From the NCBI RefSeq assembly GCF_002970975.1, contig NZ_KZ672982.1, positions 124,001-188,000 of the forward strand: a DNA stretch of 64,000 nt, given 5' to 3'. A model generated the notes under the pieces. The model was not told the DNA's origin, did not search any database, and saw only the letters and a program-made list of their open reading frames with translations. The translations under genes and the position numbers were made by a program. Within the stretch, counting starts at the first letter, position 1; every line of letters begins with the position of its first letter. Shown here in pieces: positions 45,874-54,494 of this stretch. Source of the DNA: Microbacterium halophytorum. GTDB lineage: Bacteria > Actinomycetota > Actinomycetes > Actinomycetales > Microbacteriaceae.

Positions 45874-47105
45874 GAGCGGGCCCCCATGTCGAAGGCGAAG
45901 CGCGCCCCGCCCATCGGGCTCTCGGACACCTCGACGGTGCCGCCGCGACGCGTCACCGCGCGGCGGACGAGGTCGAGCCCGATGCCGCGCCCGGTGCCCC
46001 GGTTGTCGGGCTTGGTCGTCACGCCGCGGTCGAACATCCTGGCGCGGCGCGCCGGCGGAATGCCGGGGCCGTCGTCGTCGACGACGCCGTGCACCCGACC
46101 GCCGCGCTCGCGGATCTCGCAGCGCACGTGCCGTGCGCCCGCCTCCGCCGCGTTCCGGCAGAGGTTGCCGACCACGAGCGTGAGCGCGTCGTCGGCGGGG
46201 GAGGAGATGTCGATGGCGGTCTCCAGCGCCGTGCCCGCGGCGCCGAGCTCGGCACGCAGGGCCTCGATCGCGGCGCGCAGGAGCGGCTGGCCCGCGAGGC
46301 CCGGCTCCGGCTCGCTCGTGACGACGTTCGTCGCGCCGTCGATGTACTCCACGGCCTCTGCCGCGTCTCCGTTCGCCACGAGACCGCGCACGACGTGCAT
46401 CCGGGTGTCGAACTCGTGGGCCTGCTCGCGGAGCGCATCGGCCGTGCGCCCCACGTGCTCCAGCTCGCGGGCGTCCTCCTCCGCCTGGCGCAGGCGCCGC
46501 CGGATCGCGGCCGTGAGCCACGCGCTCGCGGCGAGCCCGACGACGAGCGCCGCCGCAACCCAGGGCAGGATGCCGCGGAGGCCCTCCTCGTAGTCGGCCG
46601 TCATCCGGTGCTCGAACATCCCGACGGAGACGCCGCCGATCACGGCGCCGCTGTCGTCGAGCACGGGGCGCTTCGCGCGCAGAGTGCGGCCGATCGTGCC
46701 CGTCTGGATCTCCAGGACGTCCTCCCCGGCGAGGACCCTGTCGCTGTCGGTCGACACGGGACGCCCGCGCTCGGCGGGGGTCGGGTGCGTCACGCGATTC
46801 CCGTCCGGCGCGATCACGACGACGTAGTCGACGCCGGAGGTCCGTTCGACGAGCGTGGCCATCGGCTGCAGCGCCGCCGTCGCCGCCGCGCGATCGGTCA
46901 TGCCGTCGAGCGCGTCGACGACCTGGTCGAGACCGGCGAGGCCATCCGCGACGTCGACGACGCGCGCCGCCGTCGCATCGCGGATGGCGCTGCGCTGCTC
47001 GGTGATGGCGATCGCCGTCGTCGACCCGACGGCCGCGAGCACGATCACGCTCGGCAGCACGAGCAGTGCCGCCCGCGTCATCCGGAACCGCCGCGACGTC
47101 GACAT
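45870..47105 (-). CDS. CitA/DcuS-type sensor histidine kinase
   Basis: 411 aa: N-terminal helix (about 12-34), an extracytoplasmic single-Cache domain (about 40-175, with SGVDYVVVIAPDGNRVTHP as in carboxylate sensors), a second helix (about 177-199), then the SpoOB-like phosphoacceptor H230 in EQAHEFDTRMHVVRGL and an ATPase domain (N-box NLCRNAAEAG, DDDGPGIP, GRGIGLDLV). The cytoplasmic PAS domain found in CitA and DcuS is missing. ATG at 47105 gives the natural start; earlier starts only extend into the promoter region. Confidence 0.9.
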   Translation of the reverse strand: MSTSRRFRMTRAALLVLPSVIVLAAVGSTTAIAITEQRSAIRDATAARVVDVADGLAGLDQVVDALDGMTDRAAATAALQPMATLVERTSGVDYVVVIAPDGNRVTHPTPAERGRPVSTDSDRVLAGEDVLEIQTGTIGRTLRAKRPVLDDSGAVIGGVSVGMFEHRMTADYEEGLRGILPWVAAALVVGLAASAWLTAAIRRRLRQAEEDARELEHVGRTADALREQAHEFDTRMHVVRGLVANGDAAEAVEYIDGATNVVTSEPEPGLAGQPLLRAAIEALRAELGAAGTALETAIDISSPADDALTLVVGNLCRNAAEAGARHVRCEIRERGGRVHGVVDDDGPGIPPARRARMFDRGVTTKPDNRGTGRGIGLDLVRRAVTRRGGTVEVSESPMGGARFAFDMGARS

Positions 47106-47198
47106 CTCTGGTCCGCCTCTGCCGCCCGCTGTTGGCATCAATGAGCACAATTCCGGATCGGGCCGCTCCGGTGCGCGCTCGTCATGCATGCTAACCAG

Positions 47199-47214
47199 GT
47201 TGTGCAGGGACAAC
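47199..47214. promoter_or_regulatory. Inverted repeat upstream of tctC, candidate operator
   Basis: GTTGT-N6-ACAAC, 23 bp before the tctC start in the region divergent from the sensor kinase gene. A candidate binding site for the neighbouring response regulator. It is close to the start, so repression or a TSS-proximal role is also possible. Confidence 0.4.
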
Positions 47215-47236
47215 GCTGTCAGCACGAAGGAGCGAG

Positions 47237-48271
47237 ATGATGCAGGACGCACCCCGCGCACCCGAGGACGACGCCGTGAAGGCGCCGGGAAAGGTGCGCA
47301 GAATCACGACCAGGACGATCGGGATCGCCGTGGCGGTCAGCGCCATCGGCGTCGCGGGCTACGGCTCGATCAGCTCCGCCTCGAGCGGGGAGGACTTCCA
47401 CTCGTCGCTGACGATCGTCGCCCCCGCCGCGGCGGGCGGCGGCTGGGACACGTTCGCGCGCGAGTTCCAGCAGGCGCAGAAGGCGAACGGGCTCGTCAAC
47501 AACGTGCAGGTCGTGAACATGCCCGGCGCCGGCGGCACGATCGCGCTCGGCAACGTCGCGACCCTCGAGGGCGAGGCGACGACGATGCTCGTGGGCGGAA
47601 CCGGTCTGCTGGCGGCCACACAGCAGTACGACTCCGCGACGACGCTGGACGACGTGACGAACCTCGCGGTCCTGTTCGAGGAGTACAACGTGATCGTCGT
47701 GCCCGCGGACTCGCCCTACGAGACGCTCGACGACCTCATCGCGGCGTGGCGCGACGACCCGGCGGCTCTGCCGTGGACGGGCGGCGGCTCGTTCGATCAG
47801 CTCGTGATGACGGACTTCGCGCTCGCGGCCGGCATCGACCCCGTCGACACGACCTACATCTCGTCGGACGGCGGGGGAGAGGCGATCCAGGCGCTCCTCA
47901 ACGGCACGGCAGCCGCCGCCGCGGGCGGCTACGCCGACAATATCGACCAGATCGAGGCCGGGCGGCTGCGCGCGCTGGCGCTGGTCGCCGCCGAGCCGGT
48001 CGACGCCATCGACATCCCGACGGCCGCGGAACAGGGCTACGACGTCACGCTGTCGAACTGGCGCAGCCTCTCGGCCCCGCCCGGCATCACGGACGAGCAG
48101 GCGGAGGGCCTGGACGACCTCATCACCGAAACGATCGAGACCCCGGAGTGGGAGGACGCGATGGAGCGATACCACTGGACGGCGAACGTGCGCATGGGCG
48201 ACGAGCTCGCGCCGTTCCTCGCGGAGGAGAGCGAGCGCATCGCCCGCCTGTACGAGGAGATGGGGCAATGA
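47237..48271 (+). CDS. tctC: TctC-type solute-binding protein of a tripartite tricarboxylate transporter
   Basis: 344-aa extracytoplasmic receptor. A 30-residue basic N-terminus precedes one hydrophobic helix (about 31-48); there is no lipobox cysteine, so it would be released or stay anchored by the helix. Family blocks: LTIVAPAAAGGGWDTFAREF (the usual PxxxGG(x)D region), VVNMPGAGGTIALGNV and WTGGGSFDQ. Likely ligand is a citrate-like or C4-C6 carboxylic acid. ATG follows AAGGAG; two ATGs stand in tandem. First gene of tctCBA. Confidence 0.92.
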   Translation: MMQDAPRAPEDDAVKAPGKVRRITTRTIGIAVAVSAIGVAGYGSISSASSGEDFHSSLTIVAPAAAGGGWDTFAREFQQAQKANGLVNNVQVVNMPGAGGTIALGNVATLEGEATTMLVGGTGLLAATQQYDSATTLDDVTNLAVLFEEYNVIVVPADSPYETLDDLIAAWRDDPAALPWTGGGSFDQLVMTDFALAAGIDPVDTTYISSDGGGEAIQALLNGTAAAAAGGYADNIDQIEAGRLRALALVAAEPVDAIDIPTAAEQGYDVTLSNWRSLSAPPGITDEQAEGLDDLITETIETPEWEDAMERYHWTANVRMGDELAPFLAEESERIARLYEEMGQ

Positions 48272-48888
48272 GCTTCGCGGACCACGCATCGAACAATCCC
48301 ACCGCCGTCTCGGCCACGCTCGGCCGGAGCCTGACGGGCGACCCGCGCGCGAACGGCACCGTCGAGTTCGTCAAGAACCTCGTGATGCCTGCGCTGCTGG
48401 CGGCCATGGCGACCTACTTCGTCGTCGGCATCGTCAACATGGACGTGCCGGAGGGGACGATGTTCCCCGGCCCCGGCTTCTTCCCCGGTCTGATCGCCGC
48501 CGGGCTCTACCTCTTCGCCGTGCTCCTGATCGGCGGAGCGGTGCGGCAGAAGCGGGCGGACGCCGCCAGGGCCGGCGAGCGGGAGGCCGCCGCGGCGCTC
48601 GGCGAGACCCCCGAGGCCGAAGGCGCCGACGACGAGCCCGCCAGGATGCGCTGGGGATCCCTGGCGTGGGTCGTGCTCGGATTCCTGGGCTTCGCCCTGA
48701 CCCTCGGCTTCCTCGGCTGGATCATCGGCGCCGCGCTCCTGTTCTGGTGCGTCGCCCGAGGCTTCGGCGAGAAGCGCCACGTGCTCAGCCTCGTCGTCGG
48801 CCTCACGGCCAGCTCCATCGCGTACATCGCATTCGACATGGCGCTGGGGCTCTCGCTGCCCAGCGGGATCCTGGGAGGTGTTCTCTAG
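48268..48888 (+). CDS. tctB: TctB-type small membrane subunit
   Basis: 206-aa membrane protein with about four helices, small subunit of the Na+-dependent tripartite tricarboxylate transporter. A charged Ala/Glu/Arg linker of about 35 residues (near 95-130) lies between helices 2 and 3, longer than I expect for the family. The N-terminal 35 residues are hydrophilic. ATGA overlap with tctC and a 3-bp gap to tctA show one operon. Confidence 0.88.
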   Translation: MSFADHASNNPTAVSATLGRSLTGDPRANGTVEFVKNLVMPALLAAMATYFVVGIVNMDVPEGTMFPGPGFFPGLIAAGLYLFAVLLIGGAVRQKRADAARAGEREAAAALGETPEAEGADDEPARMRWGSLAWVVLGFLGFALTLGFLGWIIGAALLFWCVARGFGEKRHVLSLVVGLTASSIAYIAFDMALGLSLPSGILGGVL

Positions 48889-48891
48889 ATC

Positions 48892-50403
48892 ATGGACGTG
48901 CTTCCCCTCCTCGCGGAAGGCTTCGCCGGCGCGCTGACCCCCGCCAACCTGATGTGGGTCCTGATCGGCTGCCTCCTGGGAACGGCCGTCGGCGTGATGC
49001 CGGGCCTCGGCTCGTCGATGGCGGTGGCGCTGCTGCTGCCCGTCACGTTCGCGCTCGACCCGACGGCGGCGTTCATCATGTTCGCGGGCGTCTACTTCGG
49101 CGGGCTCTTCGGCGATTCGACGATGGGCATCCTGATGAACACGCCCGGCCAGGCGTCCGCGATCGCGTCGACGTTCGAGGGCCACAGGATGGCGCTCGAC
49201 GGCAGGGCCGCGAAGGCGCTCGCGACGGCCGCGATCGGCGCCTTCATCGGCGGCTTCGTCGCGAGCATCTGCGTCGTGTTCGCCGCTCCGTTCCTCGCCG
49301 AGTTCTCGACGCAGTTCGGTCCGGCCGAGTTCTTCGCCCTCGCGGTGTTCGCGTTCGCCGCAACCTCGACCGTCGTCACGGACAACACCGTCAAGGGCTT
49401 GGCCTCGCTGTTCGTCGGCCTCGGCATCGCGGTGATCGGCATCGACGGCGTCTCCGGCACCCCGCGCTTCACGATGGGCTCGCCGTTCCTGTTCGACGGC
49501 GTGTCGCTCGTCACCGTCACGGTCGCGATCCTCGCGCTCGGCGAGGTCATCTTCGTCGCGGCGATCGCCCGCCACGGCGCGGGCGGTGAGCTCATCCGGC
49601 CGAAGGGTCGCCCCTGGCTGTCGCGTGCCGAGATGAGGGAGGCCGCGCCGGCATGGGCCAGGGGCACCGCCATCGGCCTGCCGTTCGGCGTCGTGCCCGC
49701 GGGCGGCTCCGAGATCCCCACGTTCCTCGCCTTCGGGCTCGAGAAGCGCCTCGACGCGCGGCGCAAGGAGCCGAAGTTCGGCAAGGGCGCCATCCGGGGC
49801 CTCGCGGCGCCCGAAGCGGCGGGGAACTCGACGACGGGCATGGCGATGGGCGCCCTGCTCGCGCTCGGCCTCCCGATCTCGGCGACGGCGGCCATCATGC
49901 TCGCGGCGTTCCGGCAGTACGGGCTGCAGCCGGGCCCCCTTCTGTTCGACCGTTCGCCCGAGCTGGTCTGGTCGCTGCTGGCCAGCTTCTTCATCGCGAT
50001 GGTCGTGCTGCTCATCCTGAACCTGCCGTTCGCGATGCTCTGGGCGAAGCTGCTGCTGATCCCGAGGCCGTTCCTGTACGCGGGCATCACGATGTTCTGC
50101 GCCATGGGCATCTACGCCTCGAGCGGGCAGGTGTTCGACCTGCTGATGGTGCTCGGCGTCGGCGTGTTCGGCTTCGTCATGCGGGCGCTCGACTTCCCGC
50201 TGGCACCGCTCATCATCGGCATGGTGCTCGGCCCGCTGGCCGAGACGAGCCTGCGCGACGCGACCATGAGCGCGAACGGCGACTTCGCGGTGCTCGTGCA
50301 GAGCCCGATCGCGGTCGGCCTGTACGCCCTGCTGGCCGTCGTGCTCGCGTTCGCCGTGACGAGCCGCGTCCGCGCCCGTCGGCGCGAGCGCGTCGCCGCC
50401 TAG
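48892..50403 (+). CDS. tctA: TctA-type large membrane permease subunit
   Basis: 503-aa polytopic membrane protein with about 11-12 helices, the transport channel of the tripartite tricarboxylate transporter. Conserved GxxPGLG region VGVMPGLGSSMAVALLLP (about residues 28-45), MFAGVYFGGLFGDSTMGILMNTPG (split about 63-86) and the second-half PEAAGNSTTGMAMGALLALGLP are clear. It ends the operon and is followed by a good hairpin terminator. Confidence 0.95.
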   Translation: MDVLPLLAEGFAGALTPANLMWVLIGCLLGTAVGVMPGLGSSMAVALLLPVTFALDPTAAFIMFAGVYFGGLFGDSTMGILMNTPGQASAIASTFEGHRMALDGRAAKALATAAIGAFIGGFVASICVVFAAPFLAEFSTQFGPAEFFALAVFAFAATSTVVTDNTVKGLASLFVGLGIAVIGIDGVSGTPRFTMGSPFLFDGVSLVTVTVAILALGEVIFVAAIARHGAGGELIRPKGRPWLSRAEMREAAPAWARGTAIGLPFGVVPAGGSEIPTFLAFGLEKRLDARRKEPKFGKGAIRGLAAPEAAGNSTTGMAMGALLALGLPISATAAIMLAAFRQYGLQPGPLLFDRSPELVWSLLASFFIAMVVLLILNLPFAMLWAKLLLIPRPFLYAGITMFCAMGIYASSGQVFDLLMVLGVGVFGFVMRALDFPLAPLIIGMVLGPLAETSLRDATMSANGDFAVLVQSPIAVGLYALLAVVLAFAVTSRVRARRRERVAA

Positions 50404-50413
50404 CGCGACGGTG

Positions 50414-50451
50414 AGGACGCCCCGCGGTGCAGCAGCGCCGTGGGGCGTCCT
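50414..50451 (+). terminator. Terminator after tctA
   Basis: AGGACGCCCC pairs with GGGGCGTCCT, enclosing a second short CGG/CCG pairing; it starts 11 bp after the tctA stop. Confidence 0.75.
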
Positions 50452-50459
50452 GCGCGCGA

Positions 50460-50465
50460 TAGCGT
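50460..50465 (+). promoter_or_regulatory. Leaderless -10 box of the aldo/keto reductase gene
   Basis: TAGCGT, 7 nt, then ATG at 50473; no ribosome site in the gap. Confidence 0.45.
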
Positions 50466-50472
50466 TGACGGC

Positions 50473-51447
50473 ATGGAGTACACGCCCCTCGGAAACAGCG
50501 GTCTCGTCGTCTCGGCTCTCGGGGTGGGGTGCAATGCGTTCGGGCGCCGGATCGACCAGGAAGCCGCGACGGATGTCGTCAGCGGCGCTCTCGACAACGG
50601 CGTCACCTTCTTCGACACGGCGGACGCGTACGGCCTCGGCGCCTCCGAGGAGATGCTCGGGCGAGCCCTCGGCGGCCGGCGCGACGAGGTCGTCGTCGCG
50701 ACGAAGTTCGGCATGGACCTCGGCGACACGTACCCCGGCGCGCGCGAGAACCGGGCCAGCCGCGGCTACATCCGGCGCGCCGTCGAGGGCAGCCTCAGCC
50801 GCCTCGGCACCGACTACATCGACCTGTACCAGCTGCACACGCCCGACAGGATCACACCGATCGACGAGACGCTCTCGGCGCTCGACGACCTCGTCCGCTC
50901 CGGCAAGGTGCGCTACATCGGCTGCTCGAACTTCGCGGCGTGGGAGGTCGCCGACGCCGAGCGGGTGGCCGAGGCGATCGGCTCGGAGCGCTTCGTCACG
51001 GCGCAGAACGAGTACTCGCTCTACAACCGCAGCGCCGAGGCCGAGCTCGTCCCGGCGCTCGAGCACTACGGCATGAGCCTGCTGCCGTACTTCCCGCTCG
51101 CGTACGGCCTGCTCACGGGCAAGTACACCCGAGACGAGGTGCCGGCAGGCAGCCGCCTCGAGACCGAGAGGAAGCGCCACGAGGGCGCGCGCTGGGACGT
51201 CGTCGAGGGGATCAGGGAGTTCGCCGCCGACCGGGGCATCAGCATGCTCGACGTCGCGCTCGGCGGCCTGCGCGCCCAGCCGGCGGTCGACTCGATCATC
51301 GCGGGCGCGACGCGCTCCTCGCAGATCGCCGCGAACGCCGCCTCTGTGATGTGGGAGCCCGCGGATGAGGACCTCGACGCGCTGGACGCGATCGTCGCGC
51401 CCGGAAGCGGCACGGGCCACCTCACGTTCGCGACGCAGCGGCGCTGA
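50473..51447 (+). CDS. Aldo/keto reductase
   Basis: 324-aa NADPH-dependent carbonyl reductase of TIM-barrel fold. Catalytic tetrad positions can be matched: Asp/Tyr in FFDTADAYGLGASEEMLG (about 45-62), Lys in VVVATKFGMD, His in YIDLYQLHTPD. C-terminal cofactor region SIIAGATRSSQIAANA. Close to the YghZ/voltage-gated-K-channel-beta-like group; the physiological substrate is unknown. It stands alone between the tct terminator and tRNA-Val. Confidence 0.92.
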   Translation: MEYTPLGNSGLVVSALGVGCNAFGRRIDQEAATDVVSGALDNGVTFFDTADAYGLGASEEMLGRALGGRRDEVVVATKFGMDLGDTYPGARENRASRGYIRRAVEGSLSRLGTDYIDLYQLHTPDRITPIDETLSALDDLVRSGKVRYIGCSNFAAWEVADAERVAEAIGSERFVTAQNEYSLYNRSAEAELVPALEHYGMSLLPYFPLAYGLLTGKYTRDEVPAGSRLETERKRHEGARWDVVEGIREFAADRGISMLDVALGGLRAQPAVDSIIAGATRSSQIAANAASVMWEPADEDLDALDAIVAPGSGTGHLTFATQRR

Positions 51448-51465
51448 CGCCGGGTCGTCCTGCGG

Positions 51466-51538
51466 TGGGCCCTGCCGGGATCGAACCGACGACATCCACG
51501 GTGTAAACGTGGCGCTCTACCAGCTGAGCTAAAGGCCC
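51466..51538 (-). tRNA. tRNA-Val (TAC), no encoded CCA
   Basis: Minus-strand cloverleaf: acceptor GGGCCTT/AGGGCCC (one G-T pair), D-arm TAGCTCAGCTGGTAGAGC, anticodon TAC in loop TTTACAC, T-arm GTCGG-TTCGATC-CCGGC, discriminator A. The three bases after it are not CCA. Confidence 0.96.
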
Positions 51539-51609
51539 TGACCGGATCAGTCTAGCCGCCGGCGCGGGGCGCCCCGACGAGCGCGTGTCCGGTTCCGGAG
51601 GCCGTGCCG

Positions 51610-51615
51610 TAGGTT
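51610..51615 (+). promoter_or_regulatory. Leaderless -10 box of the zinc-ribbon gene
   Basis: TAGGTT, 6 nt, then GTG at 51622. Confidence 0.55.
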
Positions 51616-51621
51616 GGACGT

Positions 51622-52350
51622 GTGAATGCTTCGCCCGCCGACCAGCGCCTCCTGCTCGACCTCGTCGCGATCGACGACCGACGCGATCGCGCGAAGCGCG
51701 CCAAGGAGAACCCGCCGCAGGCGGCGCGCGTGCGCGAGCTCGTCGAGCAGCGCACGGCGCAGAACCGGGTGCTCGCCGAGCGCGTCGGCGAGCGGGACGC
51801 CCTGCGCACCGAGCTGACGAAGATCGACTCCGACGTCGAGCTCGCCTCCCGGCGCCGCGACCGCGATTCGCAGCGCCTCGAGGAGGCGACCGACCTCGCC
51901 GCGATCCGGGCGCTCGAGCAGGAGCTCGCGTCGCTCGCGCGGCGCCTCGACGACCTCGAGACCGCCCAGCTCGAGCTGATGGAGAAGCTCGACCCCGCCG
52001 AAGCCTCCGTCGCCGAGCAGGAAGCGGCCGTGCGCGCGACGATCGAGGAGGGGCAGCGGCTGAGCGCCGAGGGCAGGGAAGCGGTCCAGGCCGCCGACCG
52101 CGAGCTCGCCGAGGCCGCGCGCGACCGCGCCGCCGTCGCAGAGAAGCTGCCGGATGCGCTGCTCGCGATGTACGACAGGCTCCGCGCCAGGGGCACGGGC
52201 GCCGGTGCCTTCGCCGAGGGCGTGTGCGGCGGCTGCCATATGGCGCTCGCCCCGAGCGACGCCGCCGACGTGCGCGCGCTGGGAGCCGACGTCGTGGCGA
52301 CGTGCCCGGAGTGCGGAGCGATCCTGGTGCGCACGGGCGACGCCTCCTGA
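51622..52350 (+). CDS. C4-type zinc-ribbon, coiled-coil protein
   Basis: 242 aa: a long heptad-rich coiled coil (about residues 5-190, dense in Ala, Arg, Glu and Leu) followed by a zinc ribbon CGGC...CPEC (about 205-235). It belongs to the CT398/CdsZ-like family, whose members act as adaptor or scaffold proteins. The function in actinobacteria is unknown. It starts a two-gene unit with the polymerase-like gene 19 bp downstream, which hints at nucleic-acid metabolism. Confidence 0.85.
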   Translation: MNASPADQRLLLDLVAIDDRRDRAKRAKENPPQAARVRELVEQRTAQNRVLAERVGERDALRTELTKIDSDVELASRRRDRDSQRLEEATDLAAIRALEQELASLARRLDDLETAQLELMEKLDPAEASVAEQEAAVRATIEEGQRLSAEGREAVQAADRELAEAARDRAAVAEKLPDALLAMYDRLRARGTGAGAFAEGVCGGCHMALAPSDAADVRALGADVVATCPECGAILVRTGDAS

Positions 52351-52369
52351 CGGCCTCGCGGAGACCGGC

Positions 52370-54064
52370 GTGTGGAGCGAGGCCGACGCGATCTGCCTCG
52401 GCGTCGACAGGGGCGACCGGGTCGTCGCCGCCGCGTTCCGGCGGGCGGACCCGACCGGGCTCGTCGAGCTCGGCCGCCGGCCGCTGGCCTCGGGCGAGGT
52501 CGCCGCGTGGGTCGGCCGGCGCGAGTCGGAGGCGCACGCCGCCGGCCGGCACATCCGGTGGGTGTGGTCGTCGACCGCCACCTGGTACCCGCGCCTGCTC
52601 GATGCGGGTGTGCGGGTCGAGAGGTGCACGGATCTGCGCCTGTGCCGCGCGATCCTCTCCTCGGCGCTCGACGATGCCCTCCCGCCCCTGCCCGTGTGGG
52701 ATGCGCCGCACGAGGAGCCGGCGCCGGCGGCGCTGTTCGACGTCGTTCCGGATGGCGCCGCTCGCGCCGAGGAGATCGACGAGACCGCGGCGGAGTACGC
52801 CAGGCAGGAGCGCGTCGCTGTCAGTTCCGGGCTCCGGCTCCTCCTCGCCGCGGAGTCCGCAGGTTCGCTCGCCGCCGCAGAGATGACGTCCGCGGGGCTG
52901 CCGTGGAACCGTGGCGGCCACGAACAGATCCTCGTATCGGAACTGGGGGAGCGCACCGCAGCGGGCCGGCCGCGGCTCATCGAGGAGCGGGCGCGCGAGG
53001 TGCGCGCGGCGCTCGACGATGAGACGGCCTCGCTCGACTCGCAGCCGAAGCTGCTGCGGGCCCTGCACCGCGCGGGCGTCGCGGCGGAATCCACCAGCAA
53101 GTGGGAGCTCGCCGAGCACGACCACCCCGCGATCGCGCCCCTCCTCGACTACAAGAGGATGATGCGCCTGTACACGGCGAACGGGTGGGGCTGGCTCGAC
53201 GAATGGGTCGTCGACGGCCGTTTCCGGCCGACGTACGTCGTCGGCGGGGTCGTGACGGGGCGCTGGGCGTCGTCCGGTGGGGGAGCCCTGCAGATCCCCC
53301 GCCTGCTCCGCCCCGCGGTGCGTGCGGACCCCGGCTGGGCGATCGTCGATGCCGACGTCGCGCAGCTGGAGCCGCGCGTGCTCGCGGCGATGGCGCACGA
53401 CAGGGCCATGGCGGCCGCCGCGGCTGGGCGGGATCTGTACGACGGCGTCGTCTCGGCGGGGGTCGCCGCCACCCGATCGGAGGCGAAGTACGCCGTGCTC
53501 GGGGCTCTGTACGGCTCGACGACCGGCGACGCGGCCCGGCTGATGCCGCGGCTCCGCCGCGCGTTCCCTCGCGCCGTCGGCCTCACCGATGACGCCGCCC
53601 TGGCGGGGGAGCGGGGCGAGCGCGTCTCGACGATGCTCGGGCGCACCTCGCCGGCGCCCGGCCCCCGGTGGGAGGCGATGCAGCAGCGCGCGAACGCGTC
53701 GGCGGCGGACGAGCGGTCGGCGCGGTCCGCCGCACGCGAACGGGGCCGGTTCACGCGGAACTTCGTGGTGCAGGGCACCGCAGCGGAGTGGGCGCTCGCG
53801 TGGATGGCCGACCTGCGCACGCGGCTGGCCGCATTCCCGCCGTCTGAGGTGCCTGCGCCGCGCTCGGGCCCGGCGTTTGCGCGCCGACCGCACCTGGCGT
53901 TCTTCCTGCACGACGAGGTCATCGTGCACGCACCGGCCGATCAGGCGGAGGCCGCCGCGGAGGCGGTGCGGGAGTCGGCCGCGCGGGCGGGGCGCCTGCT
54001 GTTCGGCGAGTTCCCGATCGACTTCCCGCTGGACATCCGGATCGGGCCGAGCGCGGCGGAGTAG
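52370..54064 (+). CDS. DNA polymerase I-like protein lacking the 5' nuclease
   Basis: 564-aa family A polymerase, much shorter than PolA (about 880-900 aa). The C-terminal polymerase domain is intact: motif A DVAQLEPRVLA (Asp about 329), motif B as RSEAKYAVLGALYG (Lys about 373), motif C HDEVIVHAP (about 514). The N-terminal 200 residues fit a 3'-5' exonuclease fold only loosely, and I cannot find the DxE metal-binding pair, so proofreading may be lost. Such proteins are annotated in Microbacteriaceae as bifunctional exonuclease/polymerase; the role (repair synthesis) is inferred. GTG start. Confidence 0.85.
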   Translation: MWSEADAICLGVDRGDRVVAAAFRRADPTGLVELGRRPLASGEVAAWVGRRESEAHAAGRHIRWVWSSTATWYPRLLDAGVRVERCTDLRLCRAILSSALDDALPPLPVWDAPHEEPAPAALFDVVPDGAARAEEIDETAAEYARQERVAVSSGLRLLLAAESAGSLAAAEMTSAGLPWNRGGHEQILVSELGERTAAGRPRLIEERAREVRAALDDETASLDSQPKLLRALHRAGVAAESTSKWELAEHDHPAIAPLLDYKRMMRLYTANGWGWLDEWVVDGRFRPTYVVGGVVTGRWASSGGGALQIPRLLRPAVRADPGWAIVDADVAQLEPRVLAAMAHDRAMAAAAAGRDLYDGVVSAGVAATRSEAKYAVLGALYGSTTGDAARLMPRLRRAFPRAVGLTDDAALAGERGERVSTMLGRTSPAPGPRWEAMQQRANASAADERSARSAARERGRFTRNFVVQGTAAEWALAWMADLRTRLAAFPPSEVPAPRSGPAFARRPHLAFFLHDEVIVHAPADQAEAAAEAVRESAARAGRLLFGEFPIDFPLDIRIGPSAAE

Positions 54065-54078
54065 CGCGGCCGGAAGTG

Positions 54079-54443
54079 CGAATGGGCCGGCCTGTACGCC
54101 GGGTTCTGTCCAGGGGCCGTTGGGCCCCTTGGGCGGCCATCTCTCTCGGCGACACGTTGCCGTGCCGCTCCAGCAACCTACCCGGGGACTCGGCGGGCCG
54201 CGTCGACATCCCCTGTCTGGTCTTGCTCCTGGCGAGGTTTACCCAGCGGGCCGTGTCACCACGGCCCCTGGTGGTCTCTTACACCACCGTTTCACCCTTA
54301 CCGGCCGAAGCCGGCGGTCTGCTCTCTGTTGCACTTTCTCGCGGATTTCTCCGGGTGGGCGTTACCCACCGCCATGCCCTGCGGAGCCCGGACGTTCCTC
54401 GGCGTGCCATCGGCACGACGCGACCGCCCGGCCGACCCATTCG
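54079..54443 (-). ncRNA. rnpB: RNase P RNA (bacterial type A)
   Basis: Catalytic RNA of RNase P, which matures tRNA 5' ends. Conserved cores seen on the minus strand: GAGGAACGTCCGGGCTCC (CR-I), AACAGAGAGCAGAC, GGTAAGGGTGAAA, and the 3' GGACAGAACCCGGCGTACAGGCC. The ends pair as P1 over 14 bp (CGAATGGGTCGGCC with GGCCGGCCCATTCG, one G-T). The 5' end is placed 7 nt after a TAGACT box. Its 3' end comes within 15 bp of the polymerase-like gene. Confidence 0.95.
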
Positions 54444-54450
54444 CCCCGCC

Positions 54451-54456
54451 AGTCTA
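54451..54456 (-). promoter_or_regulatory. -10 box of rnpB
   Basis: Minus-strand TAGACT, 7 nt upstream of the first base of the P1 helix. Confidence 0.65.
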
Positions 54457-54494
54457 CCCGCGGCGGCCCGCGCCGCCGACCGGCGCCGTGCCGG

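Noticed and set aside
45154-47148. One 664-aa fusion protein covering both kinase and response regulator
   Set aside because: The 664-residue minus-strand frame is the response regulator preceded by a wrong-frame reading of the kinase gene; the true kinase frame ends in a GTGA overlap at 45870.
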